Source: Bradyrhizobium centrolobii
GTDB lineage: Bacteria > Pseudomonadota > Alphaproteobacteria > Rhizobiales > Xanthobacteraceae
Direction: 5' to 3'
Assembly: GCF_001641635.1 (NCBI RefSeq)
Contig: NZ_LUUB01000029.1
Span: 1 to 62,894 of the forward strand
DNA length: 62,894 bases
Shown in pieces: positions 7,922 through 17,898 of the stretch. The position numbers and the translations under genes were made by a program. How positions within the stretch are numbered: the first letter of the stretch is position 1; each line of letters opens with the position of its first letter. The notes beneath the pieces are model-generated. The model had not been told where the DNA came from, ran no database searches, and saw only the letters and a program-made list of their open reading frames with translations.

Positions 7922-9153
7922 TCTCCTCGACCGACATCGACAAGATCTTCCGCGACGAGGCGGGGCGGGCGCTGGCCACGCTGATCCGCCTCGTCGGCGA
8001 TTTCGATCTTGCCGAGGATGCGCTCCAGGATGCCTTTGCTGTCGCGCTGGAGCGCTGGTCGGCATGCGAGGTGCCCAACAATCCGCGCGCCTGGCTCGTC
8101 AATGTCGGCCGCAACAAGGCGATCGATCGCATCCGCCGGCAGACTGTTTTCCGCGGCAAGCGGCAGGCGCTCGTGCACGAGCTCGAGCTGAACGCGCAAG
8201 CGGCCGAGCCGCCCGCGATGCTCGACGACGACATGCTGCGGCTGATCTTTACCTGCTGCCATCCGGCGTTCGCGCCCGAGGTCCAGGTTGCACTGACGCT
8301 GCGCACCGTCTGCGGCCTCTCTACCGTGCAGGTCGCGCGCGCTTTCCTGGTCAGTGAGGAGGCGATGGCGCAGCGGCTCGTCCGCGCCAAGCAGAAGATC
8401 CGCCTCGCCGGCATCCCGTATGAGGTGCCGGAGCGCGAGGCGCTGGAGCCGCGGCTGAACGGCGTGCTCGCCGTGATCTATCTCGTCTTCACCGAAGGCT
8501 ATGTCGCAACGTCAGGCGCAGACCTGATGCGGCCCGATCTCGCGGCCGAGGCGATCAGGCTCGGCCGGTTGCTCGACCGGCTGATGCCCGGCCGCGGCGA
8601 GATCAAGGGCCTGCTGTCCCTGATGCTGCTCCATGACGCGCGTCGCAAGGGGCGAGAAACCGCAGCCGGCGACATCGTGCTGCTCGAAGAGCAGGACCGC
8701 ACGCTGTGGGACCGCGCGCAGATTGAGGAAGGCTTGCGTCTGGTCGACGATGCGCTGCGCGTGCCGGGCCGGCCGCAACCCTATGCCGTGCAGGCCGCGA
8801 TCGCGGCGCTGCACGCCCGCGCGCCGAGCTTTGAAGAGACCGACTGGCCGCAGATCGCCGGCCTCTATGAGGTGCTGCTACGCATCAGCCCGTCGCCGGT
8901 GATCGAGCTCAATCATGCTGCGGTGATCTCGATGGTCGACGGACCGGCGCGTGCGCTCGATCTCGTCAACGCGATCGCCGCGCGCGGCGGGCTTGACGGT
9001 TACGAGCTCTTACCCGCGGTGCGCGCGGATTTGTTGCGACGGCTCGGCCGCAAGGATGAGGCGCGCGAGGCGTATGTTGCTGCGACGAAGGCGACGCAGC
9101 TCGAGCCGCTGCGAAGACTCTATGCGCGGCGAGTGAGGGAGTTGGGCAACTAG
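7918..9153 (+). CDS. ECF42-type RNA polymerase sigma factor with DUF6596 and TPR-like tail
   Basis: A 411-residue sigma-70 family protein, roughly twice the size of a simple ECF sigma. Region 2 is near residues 15-80 ([36 protein letters not shown]). Region 4 is near 110-160 ([32 protein letters not shown]). A long C-terminal extension holds the DUF6596 signature ([26 protein letters not shown]) and a helical TPR-like part ([15 protein letters not shown]). ECF42 factors have no anti-sigma gene; the extension is thought to regulate them. I chose GTG at 7918 because it overlaps the upstream stop and fits the family start. Confidence 0.9.
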   Translation: MISSTDIDKIFRDEAGRALATLIRLVGDFDLAEDALQDAFAVALERWSACEVPNNPRAWLVNVGRNKAIDRIRRQTVFRGKRQALVHELELNAQAAEPPAMLDDDMLRLIFTCCHPAFAPEVQVALTLRTVCGLSTVQVARAFLVSEEAMAQRLVRAKQKIRLAGIPYEVPEREALEPRLNGVLAVIYLVFTEGYVATSGADLMRPDLAAEAIRLGRLLDRLMPGRGEIKGLLSLMLLHDARRKGRETAAGDIVLLEEQDRTLWDRAQIEEGLRLVDDALRVPGRPQPYAVQAAIAALHARAPSFEETDWPQIAGLYEVLLRISPSPVIELNHAAVISMVDGPARALDLVNAIAARGGLDGYELLPAVRADLLRRLGRKDEAREAYVAATKATQLEPLRRLYARRVRELGN

Positions 9154-9157
9154 CACC

Positions 9158-9246
9158 GTCATTCCGGGGCGATGCGAAGCATCGAACCCGGAATCTCGAG
9201 ATTCCGGGTTCACTTCGTGCGCCCCCATTGCGCAATGTGGAATGAC
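9158..9246. repeat. Palindromic repeat family A, copy 2
   Basis: GTCATTCCGGGGC at the left, GGAATGAC at the right and the central palindrome AATCTCGAGATT flanked by CCCGG and CCGGG. It lies between the convergent sigma-factor and amidase genes and could act as a bidirectional terminator. Confidence 0.9.
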
Positions 9247-9256
9247 GGCTTCGCCG

Positions 9257-10120
9257 TCACTTCGACGCGACCGCCGTCGCCTCCGGCGGCAAGCTCGCCA
9301 GCAGCGCCTGCAATGTCGACAGCGTCGAATGATCCGCCACGCCATCCAGCCGCGCAGGGCGGAAGTGGCGTTGGAATGCGGTGATGACTTCCATCGTCGC
9401 GGCGTCGTATTTGCCGGTCAGCGGCACGCCGTAGCCGTATTTTGCGAGCGCCTGTTGCAGGCTCAGCACCTCGTCGCTGATGGTGCCGAGCATCAGGCTC
9501 TCGCCGCGCAGGACGGGCGCGGGCGTGACCCAGTGGCCGACGCCGGAATTGGCCAGCGAATGCCACGGAAACTTCTCGCCGGGATCCTTCTTGCGCGCCG
9601 GCGCCACGTCGGAATGGCCGAGCACGCGGTGCGCCGGCACCTTGCGGCGGAGCATGATGCCGCGGCACAGCGCGATCACGGCGGCGATCTGGCGCAGCGG
9701 GAACTCGGGATAGCCCCAGTCGTGCCCACGATTGACGATCTCGATTCCGATCGAGCAGGAGTTGATGTCATCTTCTCCGGCCCAGGACGAGACGCCGGCG
9801 TGCCAGGCGCGCTTGGCCTCCGGCACGCATTGCACGATGCGGCCGTCCTCAAGCACGACGTAGTGAGCGGAAACCTCGGTGCCCGCCGTGCAAAGCCGCG
9901 CCAGCGCGCCCTCGACATCGGGCATGCCGGTGTAGTGCAGCACGATCATGTCAGGCTGCCGTCCCTTATTGCGCTCGCCATGATTGGGCGAGGGGATGAT
10001 GTCCGAGACAATCGAGGAATCCGGATCGAACGTCCTCATGCTCGCCACGGCCTTGGGAACCGGGAGAACACGCTGACGCTTCGAATCAGAACCAGATGAC
10101 GCGGACGAACCGGACGGCAT
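9257..10120 (-). CDS. N-acetylmuramoyl-L-alanine amidase (AmiD-like) with peptidoglycan-binding domain
   Basis: A 287-residue zinc amidase that cleaves the bond between MurNAc and the stem peptide, probably in peptidoglycan recycling. The Amidase_2 domain spans about residues 45-190, with the zinc His in IVLHYTGM, a conserved WHAGVSSW, and HSDVAPARKKDPGEKFPW supplying the second His and catalytic residues. A PG_binding_1 domain (LSLQQALAKYGYGVPLTGKYDAATMEVITAFQ) follows. A start at 10039 (MRTFDPDSS) giving 260 residues is also plausible. No clear signal peptide is seen, so a cytoplasmic recycling role is possible. Confidence 0.9.
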   Translation of the reverse strand: MPSGSSASSGSDSKRQRVLPVPKAVASMRTFDPDSSIVSDIIPSPNHGERNKGRQPDMIVLHYTGMPDVEGALARLCTAGTEVSAHYVVLEDGRIVQCVPEAKRAWHAGVSSWAGEDDINSCSIGIEIVNRGHDWGYPEFPLRQIAAVIALCRGIMLRRKVPAHRVLGHSDVAPARKKDPGEKFPWHSLANSGVGHWVTPAPVLRGESLMLGTISDEVLSLQQALAKYGYGVPLTGKYDAATMEVITAFQRHFRPARLDGVADHSTLSTLQALLASLPPEATAVASK

Positions 10121-10554
10121 GGGCAGCTCAAGTCGGAAAGAATGCGGGGCAAACCCTTCTCTTCTCTTTACTATTCATTTACCCCGCGCTTCACGCAATC
10201 GCGCGGCGCGGTTAACGGGCGCATTTTGCACCGGGTGTGTGGATGAAGCATCACCGGCCGATGACCTTTTCGACTTGTGCGGAGACGATCAACGCTTTCT
10301 TAACGCTAAGGGCCGTTACTGAGTGGTGAAGAGCCGACCCGCGTCCGGAGGCGGCCAAATGCGTTTTTGGCTCGAAATCCCATGGCTGCCCGACAAATTC
10401 CACTGGGAACACTGGGTTTGCGGCCTGGGACGACCGGGCTCGCAAGCATGCTGCACAAGGGTTTGGTCGTGGAACCGCCGCGACGCGTATTAATTCGAGA
10501 CGTCATGGATTCGATCGCCCCCGGTCCTGCGTCGCCGCTCGGTGGGCGTGGCGC
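10121..10554 (+). promoter_or_regulatory. Leader region of the dcw cluster with two small overlapping open frames
   Basis: This 434-bp stretch holds the promoter region of rsmH and downstream genes. No mraZ gene is present, although mraZ usually stands here in bacteria. Two short plus-strand frames overlap: 10359-10493 (44 codons, with GGAGG upstream, Trp-rich) and 10382-10558 (58 codons, its TGA overlapping the rsmH ATG). I cannot tell whether either is translated. Confidence 0.4.
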
Positions 10555-11544
10555 ATGAATTCGGCCGCCCATATTCCCGTGCTCGGCCGCGAGGCGGTCG
10601 ATTATCTCGCGCCGCGCGCGGGCGGCATCTATGTCGACGCCACCTTCGGCGGCGGCGGCTACAGCCGCGCCATCCTCGACGTGCAGGGAACCCGTCTCAT
10701 TGCCATCGACCGCGACCGCACGGCGATCGCCGGCGGCTTTGAGCTGGTCGATCGCTCCGCAGGCCGACTGACGCTGGTCGAAGATCGCTTCTCGAACCTC
10801 GCCGAGGTCTGCGCCGCGCAAGGCGTCGATGCCGTCGACGGCGTCGTGATGGATGTCGGCGTCTCCTCGATGCAGCTCGACCAGGCCGGCCGTGGCTTCT
10901 CCTTCCGCCTCGATGGTCCGCTCGACATGCGGATGGGGCAGGCGGGACCGACCGCGGCCGATGTCGTGGCACGCGCCTCGGAAGGCGATCTCGCCGACAT
11001 CATCTATCTCTTCGGCGAGGAGCGGCATTCGCGCAAAGTGGCCCGTGCCATCGTCGCCGCGCGGCAGGAAACGCCAATCACCACCACCCGCGCGCTCGCA
11101 GATATCGTTGCAAGGGTCGTGCGTTCGAAACCGGGCGACATCCATCCGGCAACGCGGACGTTCCAGGGCTTGCGCATCTTCGTCAATGAAGAACTCGACG
11201 AGCTCAAGACCGCGTTGGCCGCGGCCGAGCGCGTGCTGAGGCCCGGCGGACGGCTCGTGGTCGTCTCGTTCCATTCGCTCGAAGACCGCATCGTCAAGAC
11301 TTTCCTCTCCGAGCGCGCCAAGACCGGCGGCGGCTCGCGGCATCTGCCGGAAGTGGCGCAAGCCGCGCCGAGCTTCCAGCTCCTGACGCGGCGGCCGGTG
11401 GTAGCCGGCGACGACGAGGTCGCGCACAATCCACGCGCACGCTCCGCCAAGTTGCGTGCCGCCGAGCGCACCTCAGCGCCCGCGCATGGCGAGGGCGAGC
11501 CGTCGTCCTGGCCAAGTCTCGCCGACGTCATGAGGGGTGGCTAG
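10555..11544 (+). CDS. rsmH: 16S rRNA (cytosine-1402-N4)-methyltransferase RsmH (MraW)
   Basis: A 329-residue SAM-dependent enzyme that methylates N4 of C1402 in the ribosomal P site. Family signatures are clear: [13 protein letters not shown] at the N-terminus, the SAM loop [44 protein letters not shown], and the C-terminal [29 protein letters not shown]. The end has an extra Ala/Ser/Glu-rich tail. It opens the dcw operon and lies 3 bp from ftsL. Confidence 0.97.
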   Translation: MNSAAHIPVLGREAVDYLAPRAGGIYVDATFGGGGYSRAILDVQGTRLIAIDRDRTAIAGGFELVDRSAGRLTLVEDRFSNLAEVCAAQGVDAVDGVVMDVGVSSMQLDQAGRGFSFRLDGPLDMRMGQAGPTAADVVARASEGDLADIIYLFGEERHSRKVARAIVAARQETPITTTRALADIVARVVRSKPGDIHPATRTFQGLRIFVNEELDELKTALAAAERVLRPGGRLVVVSFHSLEDRIVKTFLSERAKTGGGSRHLPEVAQAAPSFQLLTRRPVVAGDDEVAHNPRARSAKLRAAERTSAPAHGEGEPSSWPSLADVMRGG

Positions 11545-11547
11545 CGC

Positions 11548-11940
11548 ATGCGCATCATCCACCTGCTCGTCATCGGTGCGCTGATCTTCGCAGCGGCCTA
11601 TGTCTACCGGATCAAGATGGACTCCACCGCCCGCACCGAGAAGGTGCTCCGGCTGCACGCGGAGATCCGCGAGCAGCGCGACGCGATCGCGGCGCTGCGG
11701 TCCGATTGGGCCAAGCTCGATGCGCCGCTGCGCCTGCAGGGCATGGCCGAACGGCATCTGCCGCTCAAGCCGGTCAACGGCACGCAATATGACTCGCTGA
11801 AGAACCTGCCGGAGCGTCCGCCGCGCCTGTTCAGGCCGGGCGAGCCTGATCCGATCGGTTCCATGATCAACACCATCGAAGCCGCGAGCGATCCCGATAC
11901 GGTGACGGGCTCCGTGCCTCGGCCCGAGGACAAGCAATGA
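11548..11940 (+). CDS. ftsL: Cell division protein FtsL
   Basis: A 130-residue bitopic divisome protein. One transmembrane helix (IHLLVIGALIFAAAYVYRI) is followed by a periplasmic coiled-coil stretch (residues about 25-65, TARTEKVLRLHAEIREQRDAIAALRSDW) that would pair with FtsB and link FtsQ to FtsWI. It is short and poorly conserved, so the call rests on topology and position between rsmH and ftsI. Its TGA overlaps the ftsI ATG (ATGA). Confidence 0.9.
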   Translation: MRIIHLLVIGALIFAAAYVYRIKMDSTARTEKVLRLHAEIREQRDAIAALRSDWAKLDAPLRLQGMAERHLPLKPVNGTQYDSLKNLPERPPRLFRPGEPDPIGSMINTIEAASDPDTVTGSVPRPEDKQ

Positions 11941-13700
11941 GACCCGCCACTCCGGCCAAAGCGCAGAAGCCAGGCGAGCGGCCCGCTGAGCCTTGGCGGC
12001 AGCGGCTGATCCGCAGCCTGCTCTACGGGCGCAACGTCGATCGCGCGGCGAAGGCGCGCGCGCGCGTCGGGCTCGCGATCCTCGCCTTTGCCTCGATCTA
12101 TGCGTTGATCGGCGGCCGGCTCGTGATGTTCGCGATCGGCGCCGACGCTCACAGCGCGCGCCGTGCGGCGGCGCAGGACGTGGTCGCGACCGCGCGGCCC
12201 GACATCGTCGACCGCAACGGCGCGATCCTCGCGACCGACGTCAAGGCGCCGAGCCTGTTCGGCGAGCCGCGCCGCATCATCGACAAGGACGAGGCGATCG
12301 AGCTTCTGACCGCGACCGTGCCTGATCTCGACGAGGCCGAGGTGCGCGAGCGCCTGTCATCGCGAAAAGGCTTCGTCTGGCTGAAGCGCGAGATCACGCC
12401 GAAGCAGCAGCAGGACATCCACAAGCTCGGCATTCCCGGCATCGGCTTCCTGCGCGAGAACAAGCGCGTCTACCCCACCGGCAACGAGGTCGCCCACCTC
12501 ATCGGTCTCGTCAACATCGACAACCAGGGCATCGCCGGCATGGAGAAGTGGCTCGACAATAACGGGCTTGCCGATCTCCATCGCGCAGGGTTTGCCACCG
12601 ACCGCCTGCAGAAGCCGATCGAGCTCTCGGTCGACCTGCGCGTCGAGCACGCGCTGCGCGATGAGCTGTTGAAGGCCAAGGAGAAGTTCCACGCCAAGGC
12701 GGCCTCTGGCATTATCTCCAATGTCAAAACCGGCGAAATCGTCGCGATGGTCTCCCTTCCGGATTTCGATCCCAACAATCCGAAAGAAGCCCACGACCCC
12801 GACCGCATCAATCGTCTGACCACCGGCGTCTACGAAATGGGATCGACGTTCAAGGCGTTCACGCTGGCAATGGCGCTTGATTCGGGCAAGATCAACCTGA
12901 ACTCGTCGTGGGATGCGCGGGGAAATCTGCACTACGGCAAGTTCACCATCCATGACAGCCACATGCTTGGTCGTTTCATCAACACCAAGGAGGTGTTCAC
13001 CTACTCGTCCAATATCGGCGCCGCGCGGATCGCGCTCGGCCAGGGTGTCGAGGCGCACAAGGCATTCCTGGCTAAAATGGGCCAGTTGACGCGGCTGCGC
13101 ACCGAGTTACCGGAGAGCGCGGCCCCGCTGGTGCCGCGCCGTTGGGGCGAGCTGAACACGGTCACCATCGCGTTCGGTCAGGGCCTGTCCGTGGCGCCTC
13201 TACAGGCGGTGATGGGCATCAACGCCCTGGTGAACGGCGGCTACCTGATTCCTCCGACGTTCCTCAAGCGCAGCGAAGAAGAAGCCGCGGCGATGGCCAA
13301 GCGCGTGATCAAGCCCGAGACCTCCGACAAGATGCGCTATCTGATGCGGCTCAACGCCGAGATCGGCACGGCCAAGAAGGCCGATGTTCCCGGCTACTAT
13401 ATCGGCGGCAAGACCGGCACGTCCGAGAAGGTCATCAACGGCCGCTATGCCAAGAAGCGCGTGCTCAACTCCTTCACCGCGATCATGCCGTCCGACAATC
13501 CGAAATATCAGATTCTCGTCATGCTGGACGAGCCGCAGGCGCTGCAGGAGACGTATGGCTTCATCACGTCGGGCTTTAATGCGGTGCCGACTGGGGGCAA
13601 GGTCATCGCCCGTATCGCGCCGCTCCTGGGCATCGAGCCCCGTTTTGATCTGCCGCCGTCCGACCGCCTTATTCTTGCAGCATCCAAGACAACCCAGTAA
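11937..13700 (+). CDS. ftsI: Septal peptidoglycan transpeptidase FtsI (PBP3)
   Basis: A 587-residue class B penicillin-binding protein that cross-links septal peptidoglycan with FtsW. There is a short basic cytoplasmic tail and one membrane anchor (residues about 45-65). A dimerisation domain follows from about residue 80 (ARPDIVDRNGAILATDV). The transpeptidase domain has SxxK at S303-T-F-K306, SSN near 357 and KTGTS from K492. No PASTA domains are present. The ATG overlaps the ftsL stop. The motifs are complete, so the enzyme should be active. Confidence 0.97.
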   Translation: MRPATPAKAQKPGERPAEPWRQRLIRSLLYGRNVDRAAKARARVGLAILAFASIYALIGGRLVMFAIGADAHSARRAAAQDVVATARPDIVDRNGAILATDVKAPSLFGEPRRIIDKDEAIELLTATVPDLDEAEVRERLSSRKGFVWLKREITPKQQQDIHKLGIPGIGFLRENKRVYPTGNEVAHLIGLVNIDNQGIAGMEKWLDNNGLADLHRAGFATDRLQKPIELSVDLRVEHALRDELLKAKEKFHAKAASGIISNVKTGEIVAMVSLPDFDPNNPKEAHDPDRINRLTTGVYEMGSTFKAFTLAMALDSGKINLNSSWDARGNLHYGKFTIHDSHMLGRFINTKEVFTYSSNIGAARIALGQGVEAHKAFLAKMGQLTRLRTELPESAAPLVPRRWGELNTVTIAFGQGLSVAPLQAVMGINALVNGGYLIPPTFLKRSEEEAAAMAKRVIKPETSDKMRYLMRLNAEIGTAKKADVPGYYIGGKTGTSEKVINGRYAKKRVLNSFTAIMPSDNPKYQILVMLDEPQALQETYGFITSGFNAVPTGGKVIARIAPLLGIEPRFDLPPSDRLILAASKTTQ

Positions 13701-13783
13701 TCAACCGGGTGGCCCATTGCCGGTGCTGAGTCGGTCTTTTCCGAAGATTCGGCGTTCCGGCAGGGCATCTCGACTGGAACACG

Positions 13784-15256
13784 ATGAAGCTGCGCGACCT
13801 CTTGGGTCAGGATTTTTTGGGCAATGATGCCGCAATCGAGCCCGCCCTCGCGGCGCTCGATGTGACGGGGCTTGCGTTCGACAGCCGTGTGGTCAGGCAC
13901 GGTGACCTTTTCTTCGCGCTGGCCGGCAGCAAGACCGATGGCGCTCGCTTCATCGATGCTGCGGTTGCCGCTGGTGCGGCGGCAGTGGTCGGCGATCAGG
14001 CCCCTGCGGCCTGCAAGGTACCATTCATCTCGGTCGCCAATCCGCGCCGCGCGCTGGCGCTGGCGGCAGCAAGATTCTTCCCCGCGCAGCCCGCGACCAT
14101 CGCGGCGGTAACGGGCACCAGCGGCAAGACCTCGGTCGCGGCGTTCACGCGGCAGATCTGGGAACGGCTGGGGCATGCCTCCGCCAGCATCGGGACCATT
14201 GGCCTCGTGTCACCCAAGCGCACGGTCTACGGCTCGCTGACGACGCCCGACCCGATCGCGCTGCACCGGCAGCTTGATGAGATCGCGCGCGAGGGCGTCA
14301 CGCATCTGGCGTTCGAAGCATCCTCGCATGGGCTCGACCAGTATCGCCTCGATGGCGTGCGCATCTCTGCCGGCGGCTTCACCAATCTCTCGCGCGATCA
14401 CATGGATTATCATCCGACCGTCGCGCATTATCTCGCGGCCAAGCTCAGGCTGTTCCGCGAGCTGGTCCCGCCGGGCGGCGCGGCCGTGATCTCCGCCGAT
14501 CATGATTGTTCCGCGGAAGCGATCGACGCGGCGAGGACGCGCGGCCTGCGCGTGATGGCGGTCGGCCGCAATGGCGATGGTGCAGGCGAGGGCATTCGTC
14601 TCACTGACGCCGAGGTCGAGGGCTTTTCCCAGAGGCTTGCGCTCGAGCATCGCGGCAACCGCTATTCGGTGCGGCTGCCGCTGGTCGGCGCGTTCCAGAT
14701 CGAGAATGCGCTGGTATCCGCCGGCCTCGCGATCGGCGCCGGCAGCGATCCGGCAAACGTGTTGGCCAGCCTCGAACATCTTGAGGGCGCCAAGGGCCGG
14801 CTCGAACGCGTCGGCGAGCGCAACGGCGCGCCGATCTTCGTCGACTACGCGCACAAGCCGGATGCATTGGCGAAGGCGTTGCAGGCTCTGCGTCCTTACG
14901 CGAGGCGCAGGCTGATCGTCGTGTTCGGCGCCGGCGGTGATCGCGACGTCGGCAAGCGTCCGATCATGGGCGAGATCGCGGCGGAGAACGCCGACGGCGT
15001 CATCATCACCGACGACAATCCGCGCAGCGAGAAGCCGGAAGCCATTCGCGCCGCGATCCTCGCCACCGCGAAGGGGGCCAGGGAAATCGGTGATCGCGCC
15101 GCGGCAATCCGCGCCGCGATCGACGAGCTCCAGGCCGGCGATGCCCTGCTGATCGCCGGCAAGGGACACGAGACCGGGCAGATCGTCGGCAGCCAGGTGC
15201 TGCCCTTCAGTGATCACGAGGCGGTTGCCGCCGCACTAGCGTCGAGGGTTGCATGA
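13784..15256 (+). CDS. murE: UDP-MurNAc-tripeptide synthetase MurE (meso-DAP adding)
   Basis: A 490-residue cytoplasmic ligase adding meso-diaminopimelate to UDP-MurNAc-L-Ala-D-Glu. The ATP loop is TGTSGKTSVAAF, the central domain has LTTPDPIALH and HLAFEASSHGLDQYR, and the C-terminal domain carries DDNPRSE; the DNPR motif marks DAP rather than lysine specificity. An 83-bp gap separates it from ftsI, and its stop overlaps murF by 4 nt. Confidence 0.97.
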   Translation: MKLRDLLGQDFLGNDAAIEPALAALDVTGLAFDSRVVRHGDLFFALAGSKTDGARFIDAAVAAGAAAVVGDQAPAACKVPFISVANPRRALALAAARFFPAQPATIAAVTGTSGKTSVAAFTRQIWERLGHASASIGTIGLVSPKRTVYGSLTTPDPIALHRQLDEIAREGVTHLAFEASSHGLDQYRLDGVRISAGGFTNLSRDHMDYHPTVAHYLAAKLRLFRELVPPGGAAVISADHDCSAEAIDAARTRGLRVMAVGRNGDGAGEGIRLTDAEVEGFSQRLALEHRGNRYSVRLPLVGAFQIENALVSAGLAIGAGSDPANVLASLEHLEGAKGRLERVGERNGAPIFVDYAHKPDALAKALQALRPYARRRLIVVFGAGGDRDVGKRPIMGEIAAENADGVIITDDNPRSEKPEAIRAAILATAKGAREIGDRAAAIRAAIDELQAGDALLIAGKGHETGQIVGSQVLPFSDHEAVAAALASRVA

Positions 15257-16632
15257 GCGCGCCACTATGGACGGTTGCCGAGGTGGCGCGTGCGCTGGGC
15301 GTTGCGGGATCATTCCCCGACACGCCAATCGATTTCATCACCCAGGACAGCCGCCTGGTGAAGCCCGGCAGCCTGTTCGTCGCGCTGAGCGGCACGCCGA
15401 CCGGCGGCTTCGTCTCGGCCTTCGCCAGCGCACGCGACGGCTGGGAGTTCGCCGACAAGGCGGAAGCCGCCGGCGCGGTCGCGATGATCGTGCCGCATGA
15501 GATCGCCGGCATCCGCATTCCGCAGATCATCGTGAAGGACACGCTGATCGACGGGCTCTGGGGTCTGGCACGCGCCGCGCGTGCGCGCTTTGCGGGGCCC
15601 GTGATCGGGCTCACCGGCAGCGCGGGCAAGACCAGCACCAAGGAATTCCTCGCGGCCTATCCGAACGCTTATGCGAGCCCGTCGAGCTTCAACAATTTCT
15701 GGGGCGTGCCGCTGACGCTGTGCAACGCGCGGCCCGATTCCAGCCTCTGGGTCGTCGAGATGGGCATGAACCAGATCGGCGAGATCGCACGCCTCAGCGA
15801 GTTGACGCGGCCGACGGTCGCTCTTGTCGTCAACGTCCAGCCTGTCCATCTGGAGAAGCTCGGCTCGCTCGAAGCGATCCGGCGCGAGAAGGTGTCGATC
15901 GCGCTGGGTCTGCCGGAAAATGGCGCGCTGGTGCTGCCGGCCGGGATTGCCGCACCCGAATGGAAGGGGAGGGTCATGCGCTTCGGCGAGGGCACCGAGG
16001 TGCGCGAGCTCACGCATGCGCCGCACGGCGAGAGCTGGCAGGTCGTGGCCGAAATCGGCAAGAAGCAGATCTCGTTCAGCCTGACGCCGGGTGCGCCGCA
16101 CCGCGTCTACAATGCGCTGGCCGCGCTCGCCTCGATCCACGCCGCGCACCTCGAGGTCGCGACGCTCGCCACAAAGCTCGATCGCGTCGGCATCATGACC
16201 GGCCGCGGCGTCGAGCAGGCCGTCGGCGGCGTCACCGTGATCGACGACAGTTTCAACGGCAATCCGGCCAGCGTGGCCGCAGCGCTGCAAAGCCTCGAGG
16301 CGCGCCACCTGAGCGGCGGCCGCCGCATTGCGGTGCTCGGCGACATGCTGGAACTAGGCGACGACGCGCCGACCTACCACACCGGCCTTGCCAAATATCT
16401 CGACGGCATCGACGGCATCTATTGTGTCGGGCCGCTGATGCGCCACCTCTACGACGAGCTGCCGCCCGGCAAGGGGCTCGGCTGGCACGATGATCCGGCC
16501 ACGCTGAGGCCGAGCGATGTTGCGGCGCTCCTGAAGGCAGGCGATGTCGTGGTTGTCAAGGGCAGCAAGAAGATGTTCTGGGTCAACAAGTTTGTGCCTG
16601 CCCTAGTGGCCGCCTTGCAGGCAAAGGCGTAA
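15253..16632 (+). CDS. murF: UDP-MurNAc-pentapeptide synthetase MurF
   Basis: A 459-residue ligase that adds D-Ala-D-Ala to the UDP-MurNAc-tripeptide. Visible motifs: the N-terminal DSRLVKPGSLFVAL fold, ATP loop GLTGSAGKTSTKEF, the SFNNFWGVPLTL and EMGMNQIGEI segments, and DDSFNGNPASVAAAL in the C-terminal domain. It starts within the murE stop (ATGA), implying translational coupling. Its product is the substrate of MraY, the next gene. Confidence 0.97.
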   Translation: MSAPLWTVAEVARALGVAGSFPDTPIDFITQDSRLVKPGSLFVALSGTPTGGFVSAFASARDGWEFADKAEAAGAVAMIVPHEIAGIRIPQIIVKDTLIDGLWGLARAARARFAGPVIGLTGSAGKTSTKEFLAAYPNAYASPSSFNNFWGVPLTLCNARPDSSLWVVEMGMNQIGEIARLSELTRPTVALVVNVQPVHLEKLGSLEAIRREKVSIALGLPENGALVLPAGIAAPEWKGRVMRFGEGTEVRELTHAPHGESWQVVAEIGKKQISFSLTPGAPHRVYNALAALASIHAAHLEVATLATKLDRVGIMTGRGVEQAVGGVTVIDDSFNGNPASVAAALQSLEARHLSGGRRIAVLGDMLELGDDAPTYHTGLAKYLDGIDGIYCVGPLMRHLYDELPPGKGLGWHDDPATLRPSDVAALLKAGDVVVVKGSKKMFWVNKFVPALVAALQAKA

Positions 16633-16784
16633 ACTGCTTGGAAGGCGCTGTTCCAGATCCCACCACACGCGGCGCGAAGCCGTCCGGTTTCTTAGAGGTC
16701 GCCCGACCCCATGATGAAGACCAGCGAATGCGCGTGAGTGACGTGAGGCAAGGCCGCGTGCGAAGGCGCCATAGGACCGTCTGA

Positions 16785-17888
16785 ATGTTTTACTGGCTGA
16801 TCGAGCTCTCCAACACATTCCCAAGCTTTGGTGCGGTGCGCACCGTCCTGAACGTTTTTCGCTACATCACGTTTCGCACCGGAGGGGCGATCGTCACCGG
16901 CGCGCTGTTCGTGTTCCTGTTCGGGCCCTGGATCATCGATCATTTGCGTATTCGCCAGGGCAAGGGTCAGCCGATCCGCACCGACGGCCCGCAGTCGCAC
17001 CTCGCCAAGAAAGGCACGCCCACCATGGGCGGCCTGATGATCCTGTCCGGCCTTACGGTGGGAACGGTGCTGTGGGCCAATCCGCTCAATCCTTATGTCT
17101 GGATCGTGCTCGCGGTGACGCTCGGCTTCGGCTTCGTCGGCTTCTATGACGATTACCTCAAGGTGACCAAGCAGACGACGAGCGGTTTCGGCGGCAAGCT
17201 TCGCCTGCTGATCGAGGCGATCATCGCGCTGGTCGCCTGCTATGCGCTGGTGCGGCTGAACCGCGATCCCTCGTCCACCGCGCTCGCCATTCCCTTCTTC
17301 AAGGATGTCGTGCTGCATTTCGGCTGGTTCTTCGTGATCTTCGGCGCCTTCGTCATCGTCGGCGCCGGCAATGCGGTGAACCTCACCGACGGTCTCGACG
17401 GCCTCGCCATCGTGCCCGTGATGATCGCGACCGCGAGCTTCGCCATGATCGCCTATCTCGCCGGCAACGCGGTCTTTGCCGATTATCTCCAGATCAAATA
17501 TGTCGCGGGCACCGGCGAGCTCGCGGTGCTCTGCGGCGCGCTGTTAGGAGCCGGCCTCGGCTTCCTCTGGTTCAACGCGCCGCCAGCCTCGATTTTCATG
17601 GGCGACACCGGCTCCCTCGCGCTCGGCGGCATGCTCGGCTCGATCGCGGTCGCGGTGAAGCACGAGATCGTGCTTGCGGTGATCGGCGGCCTGTTCGTGC
17701 TGGAGGCGGTCTCCGTCATCGTGCAGGTGGTGTCGTTCAAGCTCACGGGCAAGCGCATCTTCCGGATGGCGCCGATCCATCACCATTTCGAGCAGCTGGG
17801 CTGGACCGAGCCGCAGATCGTGATCCGCTTCTGGATCATCTCGGTGATGCTGGCGCTCGCCGGCCTGTCGACGCTGAAGTTGCGGTGA
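16785..17888 (+). CDS. mraY: Phospho-MurNAc-pentapeptide translocase MraY
   Basis: A 367-residue polytopic enzyme (about ten helices) making lipid I from UDP-MurNAc-pentapeptide and undecaprenyl phosphate. Characteristic motifs are present: [20 protein letters not shown] with the catalytic aspartates, [22 protein letters not shown] and [15 protein letters not shown] lies 8 nt before the ATG. The 152-bp gap after murF has a few short non-coding frames and no recognised element. Confidence 0.97.
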   Translation: MFYWLIELSNTFPSFGAVRTVLNVFRYITFRTGGAIVTGALFVFLFGPWIIDHLRIRQGKGQPIRTDGPQSHLAKKGTPTMGGLMILSGLTVGTVLWANPLNPYVWIVLAVTLGFGFVGFYDDYLKVTKQTTSGFGGKLRLLIEAIIALVACYALVRLNRDPSSTALAIPFFKDVVLHFGWFFVIFGAFVIVGAGNAVNLTDGLDGLAIVPVMIATASFAMIAYLAGNAVFADYLQIKYVAGTGELAVLCGALLGAGLGFLWFNAPPASIFMGDTGSLALGGMLGSIAVAVKHEIVLAVIGGLFVLEAVSVIVQVVSFKLTGKRIFRMAPIHHHFEQLGWTEPQIVIRFWIISVMLALAGLSTLKLR

Positions 17889-17898
17889 CGGTTACATC

